DNA of 64,000 bases from an uncultured Collinsella sp. (GCA_934668875.1 CAKUON010000008.1:71888-135887); one strand, 5' to 3'; shown: positions 31,897 through 41,034, numbered from the stretch's first letter. A program made the numbers and translations. The notes: a model not told the origin generated them from the letters alone.

Positions 31897-34389
31897 TTAG
31901 AGGTAGCGACCGGTGATGCTCTTGGAGCAGGCCGCGATGTCGCCCGGCGTACCGGCGCAGACGATTTGCCCGCCCGCGTCGCCACCGCCCGGGCCCATGT
32001 CGATCACGTAATCGGCGTTACGGATAAGATCGAGGTCGTGCTCGATCACGACAACTGTGGCGCCCTTGGCAACGAGGCCGTCAAATACACTCAGCAACAC
32101 CTGAACATCGAGCGGATGCAGGCCAATCGTGGGCTCGTCGAACAAGAATACGGCATCATCCTGCACACGGCCCATCTCGCTCGCGAGCTTAAGACGCTGC
32201 GCCTCGCCGCCCGAAAGCGCCGGCGTGGGCTCACCGAGCGTGAGATAGCCCAAGCCCAGGTCGTGCAAGGTCTGCAAGCGAGTCTGGACTTTCTTGAGCC
32301 CCACCGTGGCATCGAGCGCTTCGTCCACACTCATGTCCATGAGCTGCGGCAACGTCAGCAAGCTCCCGTCCTTGCCCTCGCGATGGATATGCGAAGCCGC
32401 GTCTGCATAGCGTGAGCCGCGACATGCCGGGCAGACGATCTCGACGTCGGGCAAAAACTGCACGTCGAGCGATATCGAGCCCGTGCCATCGCACGTAGAG
32501 CAGCGCAGAGTGCCAGTGTTGTAGCTAAAGGCGCCCGCCTTGTAGCCGGCTGCCTTGGCCTCGGGCGTACGGGCGAAGGCGCGACGTAGCTCATCATGGA
32601 TGTCGGCATAGGTTGCCACCGTCGAGCGCACGTTGGCGCCGATGGGCGTAGCGTCAATCAGGTTGGCGCGGGCAATGCCCTCGGCATCGACCCAACGCAC
32701 ATGTTTTGGCAGGCGCTCGCCGGCCGCCTGCGCCTTAAGCGCCGGGATGAGCGTCTCAAGCACCAACGTCGTCTTACCCGAACCCGAAACGCCCGTCACC
32801 GCGACCAAGCGACCGCGCGGGATATCGACTTCGAGCGGTTTGACGGTATGGATGGTATCGGTCGCCATGCGGATATGGCCCTGGTCGAACATTTCGTCGT
32901 CAGCCACCTGCGGCCGCAAGCGCTTGGGGTCTGCGCGCAAAAACGGTGCGATGCGGCTGCCCTGCGATTGCTCGACCTCATCCACCGTACCGGCGGCGAT
33001 CACATTACCGCCGCCCGCTCCGGCAACGGGGCCCATCTCGACCAGATAGTCGGCTTCCGCCAGTACGCGCGTATCGTGGTCGACAACGACCACGGTGTTG
33101 CCGTCATCCACCAGATCGCGCATTACACCCACCAAGCCGTCGACATTGGCAGGATGCAAGCCGATCGAGGGCTCGTCCAGCACATAGAGCACACCTGTCG
33201 ACCGGTTGCGCACCACGCGGGCGAGTTGCACGCGCTGGCGCTCACCTGTGGAGAGCGTGGCGCCGGCGCGATCGAGCGAAAGGTAATCGAGACCCAGATC
33301 GACCAGACGACGGGCCGTGCTCAAAAACGAATCGCAGATATCCGTCGCCATGGGCCGCATCTCGGTCGGCAAGGACGCGGGCACGCCGCGCACCCACTCA
33401 ATCGCCTCGCCCAGCGTCATGGCCGCCGCCTGTGCCAGATTGATACCGCGCACCTGGGGCTGGCGCGCAGCCTCGGAAAGACGCGTGCCGCCGCAATCGC
33501 GGCATGGCCCCTCGCGCAAAAAGCGTGCAACGCGTTTGAGGCCCTTGTCGTCCTTAACCTTGGCGAGCGCATTCTCAACGGTATAGACGGCGTTGTAATA
33601 GGTGAAGTCGAGCGGCGTGGCGCCCTCGCCGTTTTTGGGAACGTAGAGAATGTGCTTCTTAACCGCCGGGCCATGGAACACGATATCGCGCTCGGCGGGC
33701 GTGAGCTGGTTAAACGGCACATCGGTGCGCACGCCCATCTCGCCGGCCACCTGTTTCATCAGATCCCACATGAGCGTGCCCCAGGGAAGCACCGCGCCCT
33801 CGTTGATGGTCTTCGACTCGTCGGGCACCAGGCTCGCCTCGTCCACCTCGCGCATGACACCGGTACCGCCGCAGGTAGGGCACGCACCGCCGCTATTGAA
33901 AGCCAAATCCTCGGCACTCGGCGCGTAGAACTCGCGGCCGCATGTCGGACACGTGAGCGACAGGCCTGCAGCCACGTTAAGGCTCGGCTCCACGCGCGCC
34001 CCGCAATGCGGGCACACGTGATGGGCGCAACGGCTAAAGAGCAGACGCAGGCTATTGTTGAGCTCGGTCATGGTGCCAAAGGTCGAGCGCACGCCTGGCA
34101 CACTGGGGCGCTGATGCAACGCAAGCGCCGCCGGCACGTGCAGCACCTCGTCCACCTGGGCATGTTCTGCCTGCGTTAGGCGACGGCGGGTATAGGTGCT
34201 AAGCGCCTCCAGGTAGCGGCGCGAGCCCTCGGCATAAAGAACCCCCAGCGCCAGCGAGCTCTTACCCGAGCCCGACACGCCGGCAATACCCACGAGCTTT
34301 CCCAGCGGAATATCGATATCGATGTCCTTAAGGTTATGGACACGCGCGCCGCGCACTTCGATAGCACTTGGTTGTTGCGACACCGTCAT
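31897..34389 (-). CDS. UvrA-like (class II) ABC ATPase
   Basis: The 830-residue protein has the two ABC cassettes of UvrA: Walker A GVSGSGKSS near residue 40 and GVSGSGKTT in the second half, and signatures LSTGERQR (instead of LSGGE) and LSGGEAQRLK. Cys-x2-Cys pairs form the zinc modules (CPHCGA/CPTCGR and CSTCDG/CPACRG). It is shorter than UvrA1 (about 940) because the UvrB-binding part is reduced, as in UvrA2 proteins linked to resistance to DNA-binding drugs. It overlaps the upstream GNAT gene by four bases, so the two are coupled. The true uvrA is presumably elsewhere. Confidence 0.88.
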   Translation of the reverse strand: MTVSQQPSAIEVRGARVHNLKDIDIDIPLGKLVGIAGVSGSGKSSLALGVLYAEGSRRYLEALSTYTRRRLTQAEHAQVDEVLHVPAALALHQRPSVPGVRSTFGTMTELNNSLRLLFSRCAHHVCPHCGARVEPSLNVAAGLSLTCPTCGREFYAPSAEDLAFNSGGACPTCGGTGVMREVDEASLVPDESKTINEGAVLPWGTLMWDLMKQVAGEMGVRTDVPFNQLTPAERDIVFHGPAVKKHILYVPKNGEGATPLDFTYYNAVYTVENALAKVKDDKGLKRVARFLREGPCRDCGGTRLSEAARQPQVRGINLAQAAAMTLGEAIEWVRGVPASLPTEMRPMATDICDSFLSTARRLVDLGLDYLSLDRAGATLSTGERQRVQLARVVRNRSTGVLYVLDEPSIGLHPANVDGLVGVMRDLVDDGNTVVVVDHDTRVLAEADYLVEMGPVAGAGGGNVIAAGTVDEVEQSQGSRIAPFLRADPKRLRPQVADDEMFDQGHIRMATDTIHTVKPLEVDIPRGRLVAVTGVSGSGKTTLVLETLIPALKAQAAGERLPKHVRWVDAEGIARANLIDATPIGANVRSTVATYADIHDELRRAFARTPEAKAAGYKAGAFSYNTGTLRCSTCDGTGSISLDVQFLPDVEIVCPACRGSRYADAASHIHREGKDGSLLTLPQLMDMSVDEALDATVGLKKVQTRLQTLHDLGLGYLTLGEPTPALSGGEAQRLKLASEMGRVQDDAVFLFDEPTIGLHPLDVQVLLSVFDGLVAKGATVVVIEHDLDLIRNADYVIDMGPGGGDAGGQIVCAGTPGDIAACSKSITGRYL

Positions 34390-34943
34390 CGCTCCCCTTC
34401 AGCCCGCCCGCACCAGTCTTCGCGGGTCAAATACGTAAAGTACTCGGTACGTACATCGTCCATAAGCTCGCAGGGCACGTCGCATTCAACGTGATGGGGC
34501 GCAAACCCACATTTTTGCTGCACGCGCAACGACTTATTGTTGCCCTCGTAGTATCCGCACCAAAGCGCCTTGCAGCCAAGCGTTTCGAACGCATAGCGCT
34601 GTATAGCTCGCACCGCTTCGGGAGCAAAGCCTCGACCCCAGTACGGCTTGGCGATCCAATACCCCACCTCGAACTCGAGTCCAGCCCTTTGACCGTTCGA
34701 CTCGCAGCGAGACGGCATGAGCCCGATGCTGCCCACGGGCTCGTCTGTCGCAGCCAGGCAAACGGCAAAGGTGTGGGGCGCGGAAAAGACCGTCCGAATG
34801 ATCTCTCTACTTTCTTCGATGCTTTGATGGGGCGGCCAGCCTGCAGCCGGCCCAACGTCCGGATCGCTCGCATATGCAAACAGGCTCGCCGCATCTGTCT
34901 CGCGCCACAGACGAAGCGTCAAGCGCTCAGTATGAATCGCCAT
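34386..34943 (-). CDS. GNAT acetyltransferase, RimJ/RimL type
   Basis: The 185-residue protein starts with TERLTLRLWRETDAASLF and has EVGYWIAKPYWGRGFAPEA, the acetyl-CoA loop of RimJ/RimL-like N-acetyltransferases. It overlaps the UvrA-like gene by four bases. In this setting acetylation of a drug or of a protein terminus is possible, but the substrate is unknown. Confidence 0.85.
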   Translation of the reverse strand: MAIHTERLTLRLWRETDAASLFAYASDPDVGPAAGWPPHQSIEESREIIRTVFSAPHTFAVCLAATDEPVGSIGLMPSRCESNGQRAGLEFEVGYWIAKPYWGRGFAPEAVRAIQRYAFETLGCKALWCGYYEGNNKSLRVQQKCGFAPHHVECDVPCELMDDVRTEYFTYLTREDWCGRAEGER

Positions 34944-34962
34944 GTTTTAACCTCTCAGTATC

Positions 34963-34994
34963 AATGTGACAAATGGACTGTCCCTTTGTCACAT
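34963..34994 (+). repeat. GTCCC-core palindrome, AATGTGACAAA arms (copy 2)
   Basis: AATGTGACAAATGG and CCCTTTGTCACAT flank ACTGT. It lies between the GNAT start and the stop codon of the AAA ATPase, touching that stop. Confidence 0.75.
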
Positions 34995-36112
34995 CACTCA
35001 TGCCACAGGACGCGGTCGCGGATGTACTCACCCAGCATGGGCACAGTAAAGCGGACGAGACCGTATCCGGCCGCCTCGATGACGCGCTCGCGAATCAGGC
35101 TTGCGCGGTACTTGCTCGCCCAACTCTGGGTTCGGTCGCAGCGCTCGATGATATCCGCCATGCGTGTCGGCTTGTTCTCGTCAACCGCCATCGCCTCGAT
35201 AAACAGACGCTGCGGGCTGCGGAGCCCGTAATACAGCGGTGCGTCGACCGCTTCGTAGAACTCGGAGATGGCATCCGTGTGGCCAGCCTCGACATCGCGC
35301 CCTTCGATGGCCTGCGAACCACGCCGGGTAGCAGACCGCCACATGTAATAGCCCACCAGCTGGACCATATAGGGATGTCCCATGCTCTTGTGCGCCGCAA
35401 GGTCCGCCGTCTCCGCATCAACGTTAAGGCCGGCATCCTGAACCGTCTGGATAAACGCATCGCGTACCTTAGGCAAAGAGATCACCCCCAGCGTACGCTG
35501 CTGAGCACGGCGTAAAAACGTCACGCTCGGCTCTTCGAGCAGGTCGTCCACCATACTGGGCAGGCCGGCAAACACCAAGGCAAGACCGCGTTGCTCGCTA
35601 TCGGGCAGGCCCGTGGCATCTTGGTCTCCCAGCACCTGCTGATAGAGAACGGCCAAGGCAGCCAACTCCTCGATAGATGCCGACTGCGCTTCGTCAATCG
35701 CAAACAGGATGCCTTTTCCCGACCCAAGCTTTTTGAGGCGTTCGTTGACCAACCCGCGCAGCGTTTCGCCCTTTGCACGCGCCGCCTCGACCGACATCCG
35801 GCCAAACGACGGGCCGAATTCCATAGATGTCACGACGGGCTTATTCGAGCGAAGCGCGTCGGCCAAGCGGTCGCATAAGCCAAGCGAGGCGGAATCGGAG
35901 ACAACCGCCCATCCGCGCTCATTGGCTAGACGTTGCAGTTCCCGCAGGAGAACCGTCTTGCCGCAGCCGCGGTTTCCCGTAATGAGCATGAGCCTGCCCG
36001 GCGCTCCGGCGCCGTTATCGAGCCCTTCCTCGAAATCTTCGATGACCGACTCGCGACCGATGAGTATCGGGGGCCGCTTGCCTGCCGTTGGCTTAAAGGG
36101 ATTTGGATTCAT
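34994..36112 (-). CDS. AAA/STAND-type ATP-binding protein
   Basis: The 372-residue protein has Walker A GNRGCGKT (about residue 46), Walker B LFAIDEAQ and a sensor-like LVFAGLP, with a winged-helix-like C-terminal part. It resembles the COG1672-like ATPases related to Orc1/Cdc6 and to STAND proteins. GAGGAGG precedes the ATG. No toxin or nuclease partner is adjacent. Its role is unknown; chaperone-like control of an unidentified partner or a defence function are both possible. Confidence 0.8.
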   Translation of the reverse strand: MNPNPFKPTAGKRPPILIGRESVIEDFEEGLDNGAGAPGRLMLITGNRGCGKTVLLRELQRLANERGWAVVSDSASLGLCDRLADALRSNKPVVTSMEFGPSFGRMSVEAARAKGETLRGLVNERLKKLGSGKGILFAIDEAQSASIEELAALAVLYQQVLGDQDATGLPDSEQRGLALVFAGLPSMVDDLLEEPSVTFLRRAQQRTLGVISLPKVRDAFIQTVQDAGLNVDAETADLAAHKSMGHPYMVQLVGYYMWRSATRRGSQAIEGRDVEAGHTDAISEFYEAVDAPLYYGLRSPQRLFIEAMAVDENKPTRMADIIERCDRTQSWASKYRASLIRERVIEAAGYGLVRFTVPMLGEYIRDRVLWHE

Positions 36113-36180
36113 GTCGGCCTCCTCTGATTGGCAAACCCTAGTAATAGTTATACCAACTTATACCGAGTTATACCAATAGC

Positions 36181-36211
36181 ATGTGACAAAGGGGCTGTCC
36201 CTTTGTCACAT
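36181..36211 (+). repeat. GTCCC-core palindrome, ATGTGACAAAGGG arms (copy 3)
   Basis: ATGTGACAAAGGG (36181-36193) pairs perfectly with CCCTTTGTCACAT (36199-36211) around GCTGT. The stop codon of the TetM-like gene lies inside it, so the element has been accommodated at the very end of a coding frame. Confidence 0.8.
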
Positions 36212-38209
36212 GTGGCCGAAAAACTCGGCGTCTGCTGCTCGCCAGGGGCGGAAGGTGGTGGGGTCGACCTTTACGTGGGCTGCGGCGGGTACGTCGTACC
36301 ATTTGACCGTGTAGCCGGCGCCGTGGGCGCAAAAGACCGAGTCGGGCGTGTTGGGCAGATCGGCCTCGGGCTCATAGGCGGCCGCCTCGATTACGCGCTC
36401 GGTATCATGACAGGCCGCATAACCGGCGAACTCCAGGTACAGATGCCCGCGACCGCTCGTGTAGGCAGCCACCTCCAGCGCATAATCCTGCACCTCGGAT
36501 GCCGGAACGCAACCCACAAGCTTCGCCCGGTCTCCCACCATCGTCGGCGGCTCGTACTCGGCACTCATGCGCGTGGCATCCGAGAGCGCCCGGCCCACGC
36601 ACTCCCCCGGCACCTCGAGCTCAAAGTGGTACCACGGCTCCAACAGCACGGCTGCGCCTGCCTCGCGCGCCTGCATCAAGCCCTGGCGAATCGCGCGGTA
36701 CGTGGCCTGGCGAAAATCTCCGCCCTCGGTGTGTTTGGCATGCGCGCGGCCGCCCGTGAGCGTAATGCGCACATCGGTGATGAGCGAGCCGGTCAGCACG
36801 CCCAGGTGATCGCGCTCCATGGCGTTGGTGAGTGCCAAACGCTGCCAGTTAAGATCGAGCTCGTCGGTCGAGGTCACGGTGCCAAACTGCACGCCCGAAC
36901 CCTCTGGCAACGGCTCCAGGCTCAAATGTACCTCGGCATAGTGGCGCAGTGGCTCAAAGTGGCCCACACCCTCGACCGGCTGCGAGATAGTCTCCTTATA
37001 GAGAATGCCGCCGGGCTCGAACTCGACCGCAAGGCCAAAACGATCGGCCAGCACGCGCTGCACGACCTCGAGCTGCACGGCACCCATCAACTGCAGGTGA
37101 ATCTGCTCAAGATGCGTATTCCAGCTTACGCCGAGCATGGGATCTTCGTCCGCCAACTCAGTCAATGCTTTGAACACCGTATGGACGTCGTGTTCGCCCG
37201 GCAGCACCGTATAGGTGAGAACTGGCGCAATGACGGGCGCATCGCCCGCGGGCTCCGCGCCCAGGGCGTCCCCTGGGCGAACGTGCGCAAGGCCCGTCAC
37301 GGCGCAGATACCGCCAGCGGCAACTTCCTGGGCAAGCTCGTATTTCTCGCCGTTATAGATGCGCACTTGATCGACCTTCTGCTCCCATGCCTCGGCACCG
37401 GAACGTCCGTCAATCATCTGCCTGGCGTGCAGCGTGCCGCCGGTCACTTTAACCCAAGCCAAACGCTCGCCGCGATCTCCGCGGCTGACACGATAGACGC
37501 GCGCGGCAAACTCCGGGAGCCATGCCTGTTCGCGCATCAGCACGCATATGCCATCCAGCAGCTCGTCCACGCCTCGGTCCTTGAGCGCCGAGCCGGCAAA
37601 ACAGGGAAAGAGCTTGCGCTCGGCAACCATGCGCGACAGCGTTGCGACAGAAAGCTCGCCCGCTTCAAAAAACTCCTCGAGCGCCGCCTCGTCCAACGCG
37701 GCAGCGTCCTCCTGAACGGCACCGCCCGCCAGCAGTTCGCTGGCATCCAGGCAGCCTTCGGAAAGACGCTGCCCAAGCTGTCCCAGCAAAACATCACGGC
37801 CGGGATTCTCCAAATCGATCTTGTTGATATAGATAAACGTCGGGATGTCATAGCGCGCAAGCAGGCGCCACAGGGTTTCGGTGTGCCCCTGCATGCTATC
37901 GTTGGCGCCCACAACCAAAATCGCATAGTCGAGCGCGCGCAGCGTGCGCTCCGCCTCGGCCGAAAAATCGACATGACCTGGTGCATCCACGAGCATGACA
38001 TGGGTATCGCCATGCTCGAGCACGGCCTGCGACGAGAAGATCGTAATGCCGCGCTCGCGCTCGATCGCGTTAGTGTCCAGGTGCGAATCGCCATCGTCCA
38101 CGCGGCCGCGCTTGCGAATGCGACCCGCGTTGAACAGCATGGCCTCGGCCAGCGTGGTCTTGCCGGCATCGACATGCGCCAAGATTCCAACGACCGCTTG
38201 CTTCGTCAT
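36206..38209 (-). CDS. TetM/TetO-like ribosomal protection GTPase
   Basis: The 667-residue translation GTPase has GILAHVDAGKTTL (G1), RERGITI (G2), DAPGHVDF (G3) and NKID (G4), with EF-G-like domains after it. The overall length and the absence of EF-G inserts fit the TetM/TetO ribosomal protection family, which displaces tetracycline from ribosomes. The last 60 residues carry an extra segment, CAHGAGYTVKWYDVP. The ATG at 38209 is preceded by AGAGGAGA. No mobile element is nearby, so it may be an intrinsic paralogue whose activity against tetracycline is unproven. Confidence 0.85.
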   Translation of the reverse strand: MTKQAVVGILAHVDAGKTTLAEAMLFNAGRIRKRGRVDDGDSHLDTNAIERERGITIFSSQAVLEHGDTHVMLVDAPGHVDFSAEAERTLRALDYAILVVGANDSMQGHTETLWRLLARYDIPTFIYINKIDLENPGRDVLLGQLGQRLSEGCLDASELLAGGAVQEDAAALDEAALEEFFEAGELSVATLSRMVAERKLFPCFAGSALKDRGVDELLDGICVLMREQAWLPEFAARVYRVSRGDRGERLAWVKVTGGTLHARQMIDGRSGAEAWEQKVDQVRIYNGEKYELAQEVAAGGICAVTGLAHVRPGDALGAEPAGDAPVIAPVLTYTVLPGEHDVHTVFKALTELADEDPMLGVSWNTHLEQIHLQLMGAVQLEVVQRVLADRFGLAVEFEPGGILYKETISQPVEGVGHFEPLRHYAEVHLSLEPLPEGSGVQFGTVTSTDELDLNWQRLALTNAMERDHLGVLTGSLITDVRITLTGGRAHAKHTEGGDFRQATYRAIRQGLMQAREAGAAVLLEPWYHFELEVPGECVGRALSDATRMSAEYEPPTMVGDRAKLVGCVPASEVQDYALEVAAYTSGRGHLYLEFAGYAACHDTERVIEAAAYEPEADLPNTPDSVFCAHGAGYTVKWYDVPAAAHVKVDPTTFRPWRAADAEFFGHM

Positions 38210-38454
38210 GGCTCTCCTCTTATTGCAAGCCCATCGCACGCGGCAACGGGCATCCTCGTTCCACACTGGATGATACAATTTACGGGCCGGCGGGCGAAGC
38301 GGGCCCTATCCCCCGACCGAGCTCATCGCCCCGCGTTGCCGCGCGGCGATTTTCGTAGGTTCGCGCCTTGCGAAAGCCGGCACCTCCCCTTTTTGTCTGT
38401 CCGGGCTCATCTGGGGCAGTAACAACGCGAGCCCCACAACTGCGAGGAGCCACC

Positions 38455-38880
38455 ATGAAGGCATTGCTCAACGAGTTCAAGGAATTCATCAATCGCGGCA
38501 ACGTGATGGACATGGCTGTCGGCGTGATTATCGGCGGCGCTTTCACCGCCATCGTGACCTCGCTTACCGACAACATCATCAACCCGCTTATCTCCGTGAT
38601 TGCCGGCGGCAGCGCCACCGAGATCTCAGGGCTGGTGGTGCCGGGCACCAATATCGACTTTGGCGCGTTCATCGGCGCGTGCATCAACTTTTTGATTGTG
38701 GCGGCGATCGTCTTTGCCATCGTCAAGGCTTTCAACAAAGCACAGGAGATTGGCGACAGGCTTGCCGGCGCCGCCGCCGAGGAAGCCGCGCCGGCGCCCG
38801 TCTGCCCGTATTGCCTGGAGGAGGTCCACGAGGGCGCGACCAAGTGTTGTCACTGCGGAAGTGAGCTGCCCAAGAAGTAG
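38455..38880 (+). CDS. mscL: MscL mechanosensitive channel with C-terminal zinc ribbon
   Basis: The 141-residue protein starts KALLNEFKEFINRGNVMDMAVGVIIGGAF, the MscL N-terminus and first helix written here in two parts (MKALLNEFKEFINRGNVMDM, then AVGVIIGGAF), and has a second helix at 72-93. MscL opens under membrane tension to release solutes. The usual cytoplasmic helix is followed by CPYC (117-120) and CCHCG (131-135), a likely zinc ribbon not present in E. coli MscL. GCGAGGAG precedes the ATG at 38455. Confidence 0.93.
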   Translation: MKALLNEFKEFINRGNVMDMAVGVIIGGAFTAIVTSLTDNIINPLISVIAGGSATEISGLVVPGTNIDFGAFIGACINFLIVAAIVFAIVKAFNKAQEIGDRLAGAAAEEAAPAPVCPYCLEEVHEGATKCCHCGSELPKK

Positions 38881-38933
38881 CCGCGAAGGCGCAACGCCCC
38901 GAGCGGCGAATGCCCCAGACGACGCGTTTTACC

Positions 38934-38964
38934 AAAAATGGCCCCACCCGGGGCCATTTTCATT
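38934..38964. terminator. Terminator between mscL and a convergent GNAT gene
   Basis: AAAATGGCCCC (38935-38945) pairs with GGGGCCATTTT (38950-38960), followed by CATTT; AT-rich on both sides. Confidence 0.8.
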
Positions 38965-38994
38965 TAGATGGAGTGTTGACACGCGTCCCCGCTC

Positions 38995-39483
38995 TTACGC
39001 CTCGCGCAGCCAATCGAACGCGACACGCGCCGTACCGTCCGACACATATACGATACCGGCGCGCTTAAACCCGGCCTTGGCGATGGCGCCCTGCATGGGC
39101 AAGTTGTCCTCGTGCGTGTCGATACGCAGATGGTCGGCGCGTTCCTTGGCAAAGGCAAACATCGCTGCCGCGATACCGTGCACGGTGCCGTCGGATGCCA
39201 CGCGATGCAGCACGGCATACGGAATTTCGCTGCGCCATTGACCGTCCTCGATCACATCATAGGAACTGTCCGGACCCGGCAAAAAGGCGAACGTCGCCAC
39301 CACGCGACCGTCCTCCTCACATACATAGCTACCGCCCGCAGCGATATCGCTTTTGAGCTGCTCGGCCGAGGGCGTGCCTACCGGCCACTGCGTAGCATTG
39401 CCATGCTCGCGCATAAAAGCGCGGGCGACGTCGTAGATAGCCATGACGGCGGGAATGTCGGTATCGAGGGTTTTTCTGATCAT
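38995..39483 (-). CDS. GNAT-family acetyltransferase
   Basis: The 162-residue protein starts MIRKTLDTDIPAVMAIYDVA and ends with the GNAT beta-strand pattern DGTARVAFDWLREA. The acetyl-CoA loop is atypical (SDGTVHGIAAAMFAFAKE). It resembles small stand-alone N-acetyltransferases with unknown substrates. It converges with mscL. Confidence 0.78.
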   Translation of the reverse strand: MIRKTLDTDIPAVMAIYDVARAFMREHGNATQWPVGTPSAEQLKSDIAAGGSYVCEEDGRVVATFAFLPGPDSSYDVIEDGQWRSEIPYAVLHRVASDGTVHGIAAAMFAFAKERADHLRIDTHEDNLPMQGAIAKAGFKRAGIVYVSDGTARVAFDWLREA

Positions 39484-39560
39484 CGCGCGGCGACCTCACG
39501 TTTATTGGTATCACTTTGATTGAGCAATGATACCAGCGTTTAGAGAGGGGCGCGAAGCGG

Positions 39561-39857
39561 ATGGGAAGCAAAAAGCGTGCCGCCTGGTCAAAGGCCAAAA
39601 GCGAGTTTTTGGGCGCTGCCGCCGGCGGCGATATGAGCGACCTGTTTGCGCGCGAAGGCGATCGTCGCGACGCCCTGGATGCCGAGCGCGACGAGGCCTG
39701 GCGCTACAAGTCGTGCGAGCGCAAGAACCGCTACGACACGCGCGTCGAGGCCGAAGCCGTTATGGCCGATTGCGAGAATCGTGGGCGCCGCGGTTTAGCC
39801 TGCTATAAATGCGAGTACTGCGGCGGCTGGCACTTGACGTCGCATCCTTGGAAATAG
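39561..39857 (+). CDS. Small zinc-finger hypothetical protein
   Basis: The 98-residue basic and acidic protein has a C-terminal CYKCEYCGGWHLTSHPWK, a likely zinc knuckle with two Cys pairs and His. The first half is rich in Lys, Arg, Asp and Glu (SCERKNRYDTRVEAEAVM). I do not recognise a family with a known function. GAGAGGGG lies a little further than usual from the ATG. Confidence 0.7.
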   Translation: MGSKKRAAWSKAKSEFLGAAAGGDMSDLFAREGDRRDALDAERDEAWRYKSCERKNRYDTRVEAEAVMADCENRGRRGLACYKCEYCGGWHLTSHPWK

Positions 39858-39883
39858 ATCGCGCTGCGCCCTCGCGTTGAGCG

Positions 39884-40600
39884 CTACTCGGCAGATGACG
39901 GACGCGGCGGCACCAAAACGTCGTAGCGAACGGCCTTACCCGCTAGTTGATAGCTCGGCTTCATACCGGCAAGCAACGGGCCCTTCACCGGTCGTTTAAT
40001 AACGACTTTACGCGGATGCACGGCAAGTGCGGCCTCGACCAACGTCTCCTCGTCGGCGCACGGCTGCTCCAAATGATGCAGCAACTGAAACTTCTTTTTG
40101 ACCGCCGCGCTCTTGGTGCGCTCGGGAAACATGGGGTCTAGATATACCACATCGGGTGCGGCGAGCTCGCCTTGCTCAATCGAAGCGGCGGTCTGGTGAA
40201 GACCGGCAATGCTGTCCTCGCCCGCGTGCAGGCGCATGCGCGCCACGGCATCCGCAAGCGCAGGATCATCTGCCGCGCGGTCCAAGGCATCCTGGAGCAG
40301 CGCCGCGATTACACGGTCCTGCTCATACAAATCGACCGCAAAGCCCGCGGCGGCCAACAGCAGCGAATCCTCGCCAAAACCTGCCGTCGCATCGATTGCC
40401 CACGGATGTTCAATACCTTTCGTGCGTGCGGCCTTCACCAGCAACTCCTGCTGCAGGCGGCCCTGCTTGAGTCGCGGAAGCATGCGGGTAAAATCGGCGC
40501 GCAGCTCCATCGTGCCATCGGTGAGCGTGAGGCCCTCGGGTGTCCTGGTTAACTCAAGCCCTGCCGCCTGCGCAACAGAAAAGGGATCGACGACGCCCAT
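39884..40600 (-). CDS. rsmJ: RsmJ-like 16S rRNA (guanine-1516-N2)-methyltransferase
   Basis: The 238-residue AdoMet methyltransferase has DATAGFGEDSLLLAAAGF (motif I), DVVYLDPMFPERTKSAAVKK (motif IV and the RsmJ-specific DPMFP) and RPVKGPLL near the end. RsmJ methylates G1516 in 16S rRNA. The ATG at 40600 is preceded by AAGGAG. A small membrane protein gene lies just upstream on the same strand. Confidence 0.88.
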   Translation of the reverse strand: MGVVDPFSVAQAAGLELTRTPEGLTLTDGTMELRADFTRMLPRLKQGRLQQELLVKAARTKGIEHPWAIDATAGFGEDSLLLAAAGFAVDLYEQDRVIAALLQDALDRAADDPALADAVARMRLHAGEDSIAGLHQTAASIEQGELAAPDVVYLDPMFPERTKSAAVKKKFQLLHHLEQPCADEETLVEAALAVHPRKVVIKRPVKGPLLAGMKPSYQLAGKAVRYDVLVPPRPSSAE

Positions 40601-40663
40601 GGGCACTCCTTAGCAAACAAAACGAATACGTGGGCGCCATTCATGTCGGCACCCAACCGTCCG

Positions 40664-40807
40664 TTATTGTCCCACATGCGACATAGTCCACAGCATTCCA
40701 ATGCAAAGCACCGCCATCAATCCCGTGCACACGGCAGCGATCACAGAATCACTCATACGCCTTCCCAACGACCGTGGCTCGCGCGTCTGCTCTACTCCGT
40801 ACATCAT
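40664..40807 (-). CDS. Small single-pass membrane protein, 47 residues
   Basis: This frame has a strong ribosome binding site (AAGGAGGAGCC) directly before ATGATG at 40807. The first 20 residues are polar and basic, followed by one hydrophobic segment (SVIAAVCTGLMAVLCIGMLW) and a short tail ending SHVGQ. It lies 63 bases upstream of rsmJ on the same strand. The function is unknown. The ribosome binding site and clean helix make it a real gene candidate. Confidence 0.6.
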   Translation of the reverse strand: MMYGVEQTREPRSLGRRMSDSVIAAVCTGLMAVLCIGMLWTMSHVGQ

Positions 40808-41034
40808 GGCTCCTCCTTCGGTCCAGCCCTTACCATGGCCCCATCATCGCAGCGCCGCGCATACGCTGCCATCGATTTGGCTTACGCCCAGCTTTCCTTT
40901 TTGAAAGGTTGGTGGCGCCGGCAAGAAGCGCTTTCAAACGCACGCATCGCCCCGTTGAACTACAATGTGCTTCACCATATGTGCAGCACATGGGGCGCGC
41001 CAGATTAACCGCGCCCGCATCGAAAGGACGTACC

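Noticed and set aside
36128..38422. 764-codon plus-strand open frame opposite the TetM-like gene
   Set aside because: The minus strand encodes a full translational GTPase with G1-G4 motifs, and the plus-strand frame has no recognisable domain.
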